Of a DNA stretch of 64,000 bases, positions 57,395 through 64,000 are shown in pieces; positions within the stretch are counted from its first letter, which is position 1, and each line of letters begins with the position of its first letter. A program made the translations under genes and the position numbers. A model generated the notes under the pieces. The model was not told the origin of the DNA. It ran no database searches and saw only the letters and a program-made list of their open reading frames with translations. Source of the DNA: Macrostomum hystrix (lineage: Eukaryota; Platyhelminthes; Macrostomidae); NCBI GenBank assembly GCA_950097015.1, contig CATNEN010000038.1, forward strand, positions 3,369,501 through 3,433,500, in the 5' to 3' direction.

Positions 57395-60300
57395 ATCTCA
57401 AACTGAATGATAATTAGCTAGATAACACATCCTCAAACTATTGGACAATTACCTAGATAACACATCCTCTAACTATTGGATAATTACCTAGATAACACAT
57501 CCTCTAACTATTGGATAATTACCTAGATAACACATCCTGAAACTATTGGATAATTACCTAGATAACACATCCTCAAACTATTGGACAATTACCTAGATAA
57601 CACATCCTCAAACTATTGGATAATTACCTAGATAACACATCCTCTAACTATTGGATAATTACCTAGATAACACATCCTCATACTATTGGATAATTACCTA
57701 GATAACACATCCTCAAACTATTGGATAATTACCTAGATAACACATCCTCTAACTATTGGATAATTACCTAGATAACACATTCTCAAACTATTGGATAATT
57801 ACCTAGATAACACATCCTCAAACTATTGGATAATTACCTAGATAACACATCCTCAAACTATTGGATAATTACCTAGATAACACATCCTGAAACTATTGGA
57901 TAATTACCTAGATAACACATCCTCAAACTATTGGACAATTACCTAGATAACACATCCTCAAACTATTGGATAATTACCTAGATAACACATCCTCTAACTA
58001 TTGGATAATTACCTAGATAACACATCCTCATACTATTGGATAATTACCTAGATAACACATCCTCAAACTATTGGATAATTACCTAGATAACACATCCTCT
58101 AACTATTGGATAATTACCTAGATAACACATTCTCAAACTATTGGATAATTACCTAGATAACACATCCTGAAACTATTGGATAATTACCTAGATAACACAT
58201 CCTCAAACTATTGGACAATTACCTAGATAACACATCCTCAAACTATTGGATAATTACCTAGATAACACATCCTCAAACTATTGGATAATTACCTAGATAA
58301 CACATTCTCAAACTATTGGATAATTACCTAGATAACACATTCTCAAACTATTGGATAATTACCTAGATAACACCTCCTCAAACTATTGGATAATTTCCTA
58401 GATAACACCTCCTCATACTATTGGACAATTACCTAGATAACACATCCTCAAACTATTGGATAATTACCTAGATAACACCTCAAACTATTGGATAATTACC
58501 TAGATAACACATCCTCAAACTATTGGACAATTACCTAGATAACACATCCTCAAACTATTGGACAATTACCTAGATAACACATTCTCAAACTATTGGCCTA
58601 TTACCTAGATAACACATTCTCAAACTATTGGCCTATTACCTAGATAACACATTCTCAAACTATTGGACAATTACCTAGATAACACATCCTCAAACTATTG
58701 GACAATTACCTAGATAACACATCCTCAAACTATTGTATAATTACCTAGATAACACCTCAAACTATTGGACAATTACCTAGATAACACATCCTCAAACTAT
58801 TGGACAGTTACCTAGATAACACATCCTCAAACTATTGGACAGTTACCTAGATAACACATCCTCAAACTATTGGACAGTTACCTAGATAACACATCCTCAA
58901 ACTATTGGACAATTACCTAGATAACACATCCTCAAACTATTGGATAATTACCTAGATAACACATCCTCAAACTATTGGACAATTACCTAGATAACACATC
59001 CTCAAACTATTGGATAATTACCTAGATAACACATCCTCAAACTATTGGATAATTACCTAGATAACACATCCTCAAACTATTGGATAATTACCTAGATAAC
59101 ATCTCAAACTATTGGACAATTACCTAGATAACACCTCCTCAAACTATTGGACTATTACCTAGATAACACATCCCCAAACTATTGGATAATTACCTAGATA
59201 ACACATCCTCAAACTATTGGATAATTACCTAGATAACACATCCTCAAACTATTGGATAATTACCTAGATAACACATCCTCAAACTATTGGACTATTACCT
59301 AGATAACACATCCCCAAACTATTGGACTATTACCTAGATAACACATTCTCAAACTATTGGCCTATTACCTAGATAACACATTCTCAAACTATTGGACAAT
59401 TACCTAGATAACACATCCTCAAACTGAATGATAATTACCTAGATAACACATTCTCAAACTATTGGCCTATTACCTAGATAACACATTCTCAAACTATTGG
59501 ACAGTTACCTAGATAACACATCCTCAAACTATTGGACAGTTACCTAGATAACACATCCTCAAACTATTGGACAGTTACCTAGATAACACCTCAAACTATT
59601 GGACAATTACCTAGATAACACCTCAAACTATTGGACAATTACCTAGATAACACATTCTCAAACTATTGGACAATTACCTAGATAACACATCCTCAAACTA
59701 TTGGACAATTACCTAGATAACACATCCTCAAACTATTGGACAATTACCTAGATAACACATCCTCAAACTATTGTATAATTACCTAGATAACACCTCAAAC
59801 TATTGGACAATTACCTAGATAACACATCCTCAAACTATTGGACAATTACCTAGATAACACATCCTCAAACTATTGTATAATTACCTAGATAACACCTCAA
59901 ACTATTGGACAATTACCTAGATAACACATTCTCAAACTATTGGACAATTACCTAGATAACACATCCTCAAACTATTGGACAATTACCTAGATAACACATT
60001 CTCAAACTATTGGATAATTACCTAGATAACACATCCTCAAACTATTGGATAATTACCTAGATAACACATCCTGAAACTATTGGATAATTACCTAGATAAC
60101 ACATCCTCAAACTATTGGACAATTACCTAGATAACACATCCTCAAACTATTGGATAATTACCTAGATAACACATCCTCTAACTATTGGATAATTACCTAG
60201 ATAACACATCCTCATACTATTGGATAATTACCTAGATAACACATCCTCAAACTATTGGATAATTACCTAGATAACACATCCTCTAACTATTGGATAATTA

Positions 60301-63300
60301 CCTAGATAACACATTCTCAAACTATTGGATAATTACCTAGATAACACATCCTGAAACTATTGGATAATTACCTAGATAACACATCCTCAAACTATTGGAC
60401 AATTACCTAGATAACACATCCTCAAACTATTGGATAATTACCTAGATAACACATCCTCAAACTATTGGATAATTACCTAGATAACACATTCTCAAACTAT
60501 TGGATAATTACCTAGATAACACATTCTCAAACTATTGGATAATTACCTAGATAACACCTCCTCAAACTATTGGATAATTTCCTAGATAACACCTCCTCAT
60601 ACTATTGGACAATTACCTAGATAACACATCCTCAAACTATTGGATAATTACCTAGATAACACCTCAAACTATTGGATAATTACCTAGATAACACATCCTC
60701 AAACTATTGGACAATTACCTAGATAACACATCCTCAAACTATTGGACAATTACCTAGATAACACATTCTCAAACTATTGGCCTATTACCTAGATAACACA
60801 TTCTCAAACTATTGGCCTATTACCTAGATAACACATTCTCAAACTATTGGACAATTACCTAGATAACACATCCTCAAACTATTGGACAATTACCTAGATA
60901 ACACATCCTCAAACTATTGTATAATTACCTAGATAACACCTCAAACTATTGGACAATTACCTAGATAACACATCCTCAAACTATTGGACAGTTACCTAGA
61001 TAACACATCCTCAAACTATTGGACAGTTACCTAGATAACACATCCTCAAACTATTGGACAGTTACCTAGATAACACATCCTCAAACTATTGGACAATTAC
61101 CTAGATAACACATCCTCAAACTATTGGATAATTACCTAGATAACACATCCTCAAACTATTGGACAATTACCTAGATAACACATCCTCAAACTATTGGATA
61201 ATTACCTAGATAACACATCCTCAAACTATTGGATAATTACCTAGATAACACATCCTCAAACTATTGGATAATTACCTAGATAACATCTCAAACTATTGGA
61301 CAATTACCTAGATAACACCTCCTCAAACTATTGGACTATTACCTAGATAACACATCCCCAAACTATTGGATAATTACCTAGATAACACATCCTCAAACTA
61401 TTGGATAATTACCTAGATAACACATCCTCAAACTATTGGATAATTACCTAGATAACACATCCTCAAACTATTGGACTATTACCTAGATAACACATCCCCA
61501 AACTATTGGACAATTACCTAGATAACACATTCTCAAACTATTGGCCTATTACCTAGATAACACATTCTCAAACTATTGGACAATTACCTAGATAACACAT
61601 CCTCAAACTGAATGATAATTACCTAGATAACACATTCTCAAACTATTGGCCTATTACCTAGATAACACATTCTCAAACTATTGGACAGTTACCTAGATAA
61701 CACATCCTCAAACTATTGGACAGTTACCTAGATAACACATCCTCAAACTATTGGACAGTTACCTAGATAACACCTCAAACTATTGGACAATTACCTAGAT
61801 AACACCTCAAACTATTGGACAATTACCTAGATAACACATTCTCAAACTATTGGACAATTACCTAGATAACACATCCTCAAACTATTGGACAATTACCTAG
61901 ATAACACATCCTCAAACTATTGGACAATTACCTAGATAACACATCCTCAAACTATTGTATAATTACCTAGATAACACCTCAAACTATTGGACAATTACCT
62001 AGATAACACATCCTCAAACTATTGGACAATTACCTAGATAACACATCCTCAAACTATTGTATAATTACCTAGATAACACCTCAAACTATTGGACAATTAC
62101 CTAGATAACACATTCTCAAACTATTGGACAATTACCTAGATAACACATCCTCAAACTATTGGACAATTACCTAGATAACACATTCTCAAACTATTGGATA
62201 ATTACCTAGATAACACCTCAAACTATTGGATAATTACCTAGATAACACATCCTCAAACTATTGGATAATTACCTAGATAACACATCCTCAAACTATTGGA
62301 TAATTACCTAGATAACATCTCAAACTATTGGACAATTACCTAGATAACACCTCCTCAAACTATTGGACTATTACCTAGATAACACATCCCCAAACTATTG
62401 GATAATTACCTAGATAACACATCCTCAAACTATTGGATAATTACCTAGATAACACATCCTCAAACTATTGGATAATTACCTAGATAACACATCCTCAAAC
62501 TATTGGACTATTACCTAGATAACACATCCCCAAACTATTGGACTATTACCTAGATAACACATTCTCAAACTATTGGCCTATTACCTAGATAACACATTCT
62601 CAAACTATTGGACAATTACCTAGATAACACATCCTCAAACTGAATGATAATTACCTAGATAACACATTCTCAAACTATTGGCCTATTACCTAGATAACAC
62701 ATTCTCAAACTATTGGACAGTTACCTAGATAACACATCCTCAAACTATTGGACAGTTACCTAGATAACACATCCTCAAACTATTGGACAGTTACCTAGAT
62801 AACACCTCAAACTATTGGACAATTACCTAGATAACACCTCAAACTATTGGACAATTACCTAGATAACACATTCTCAAACTATTGGACAATTACCTAGATA
62901 ACACATCCTCAAACTATTGGACAATTACCTAGATAACACATCCTCAAACTATTGGACAATTACCTAGATAACACATCCTCAAACTATTGTATAATTACCT
63001 AGATAACACCTCAAACTATTGGACAATTACCTAGATAACACATCCTCAAACTATTGGACAATTACCTAGATAACACATCCTCAAACTATTGTATAATTAC
63101 CTAGATAACACCTCAAACTATTGGACAATTACCTAGATAACACATTCTCAAACTATTGGACAATTACCTAGATAACACATCCTCAAACTATTGGACAATT
63201 ACCTAGATAACACATTCTCAAACTATTGGATAATTACCTAGATAACACCTCAAACTATTGGATAATTACCTAGATAACACATTCTCAAACTATTGGACAA

Positions 63301-64000
63301 TTACCTAGATAACACATTCTCAAACTATTGGACAATTACCTAGATAACACCTCAAACAATTGGATAATTACCTAGATAACACATTCTCAAACTTTTGGAC
63401 AATTACCTAGAAAACACATTCTCAAACTATTGGACAATTACCTAGATAACACCTCAAACTATTGGATAATTACCTAGATAATACCTCAAACTATTGGACA
63501 ATTACCTAGATAACACCTCAAACTATTGGACAATTACCTAGATAACACCTCAAACTATTGGACAATTACCTAGATAACACCTCAAACTATTGGATAATTA
63601 CCTAGATAACACCTCAAACTATTGGATAATTACCTAGATAACACATCCTCAAACTATTGGATAATTACCTAGATAACACATCCTCAAACTATTGGACAAT
63701 TACCTAGATAACACATCCTCAAACTATTGGATAATTACCTAGATAACACATCCTCAAACTATTGGATAATTACCTAGATAACACCTCAAACTATTGGATA
63801 ATTACCTAGATAACACATCCTCAAACTATTGGATAATTACCTAGATAACACATCCTCAAACTATTGGATAATTACCTAGATAACATCTCAAACTATTGGA
63901 CAATTACCTAGATAACACCTCCTCAAACTATTGGACAATTACCTAGATAACACCTCCTCAAACTATTGGATAATTACCTAGATAACACCTCAAACTATTG
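57395..64000. repeat. large minisatellite, 35-bp unit with 2184-bp higher-order period, truncated at window end
   Basis: At least 185 copies of a unit starting TAATTACCTAGATAACACAT and ending cctcaaactattgga. Deleted (cacctcaaac) and substituted variants mark positions: taatttccta at 58391 and again at 60575, and aaactgaatg at 59421, 61605 and 62638. The first two pairs differ by exactly 2184 bp; the last interval is 1033 bp. The array has thus grown by copying blocks of about 62 and about 30 units. Confidence 0.97.

Noticed and set aside
57395-64000. CRISPR-like array
   Set aside because: Units are contiguous with no unique spacers, and the DNA is eukaryotic. The same holds for all other arrays here.

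Overview
This is nuclear DNA from an animal. Genes are split by GT-AG introns, carry AATAAA-type polyadenylation signals, and encode metazoan proteins (NUBP2, an RBM7-like protein, CSTF2, ZCCHC4, UBFD1, a HIP1/HIP1R-type protein, a transmembrane mucin). Roughly a third of the window is minisatellite, mostly with one private repeat unit per intron or spacer. GC-rich coding exons sit in AT-richer spacer. Most gene starts have a 3'-splice-like YAG only 3-18 nt upstream, as expected for spliced-leader trans-splicing. Together this suggests a lophotrochozoan such as a free-living flatworm. The species is an inference and not proven.

Layout: 1-4375 holds a plus-strand gene for a secreted, probably GPI-anchored protein with two Ly6/uPAR-like domains; its first exon lies upstream of the window. 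All other genes are on the minus strand. From 21.2 kb down to 6.2 kb there is a close run of UBFD1, a 67-residue unrecognised gene, ZCCHC4, CSTF2, an RBM7-like gene and NUBP2, with spacers of about 0.3-1.6 kb. Four of these act on RNA or in cytosolic housekeeping: 3'-end cleavage (CSTF2), nuclear exosome targeting (RBM7), 28S rRNA m6A methylation (ZCCHC4) and Fe-S cluster assembly (NUBP2). From 21.2 to 27.3 kb there is an AT-rich spacer with two hAT-type MITEs, an inverted-repeat element and two GC-rich islands.

The main object is a 25-coding-exon gene at 27332-41123 (minus). Its frames and intron phases close exactly to a predicted 3584-residue type I membrane mucin. It has a signal peptide, 14 copies of a four-cysteine domain resembling F5/8 type C (galactose-binding-like) folds, each followed by a Thr-rich linker, then a SEA domain with an intact GSVVV autocleavage motif, one transmembrane helix and a short cytoplasmic tail. 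Each domain is a phase 1 module cut by an internal phase 0 intron.

From 41.1 to 49.5 kb I see no convincing gene, only arrays, a foldback and a tRNA-derived SINE. From 49.5 to 55.0 kb lie the C-terminal exons of a HIP1/HIP1R-type clathrin-actin adaptor. From 55.4 kb to the end there are two large arrays; the last has a 35-bp unit and a 2184-bp higher-order period and runs off the window, probably inside a HIP1 intron or upstream of that gene.
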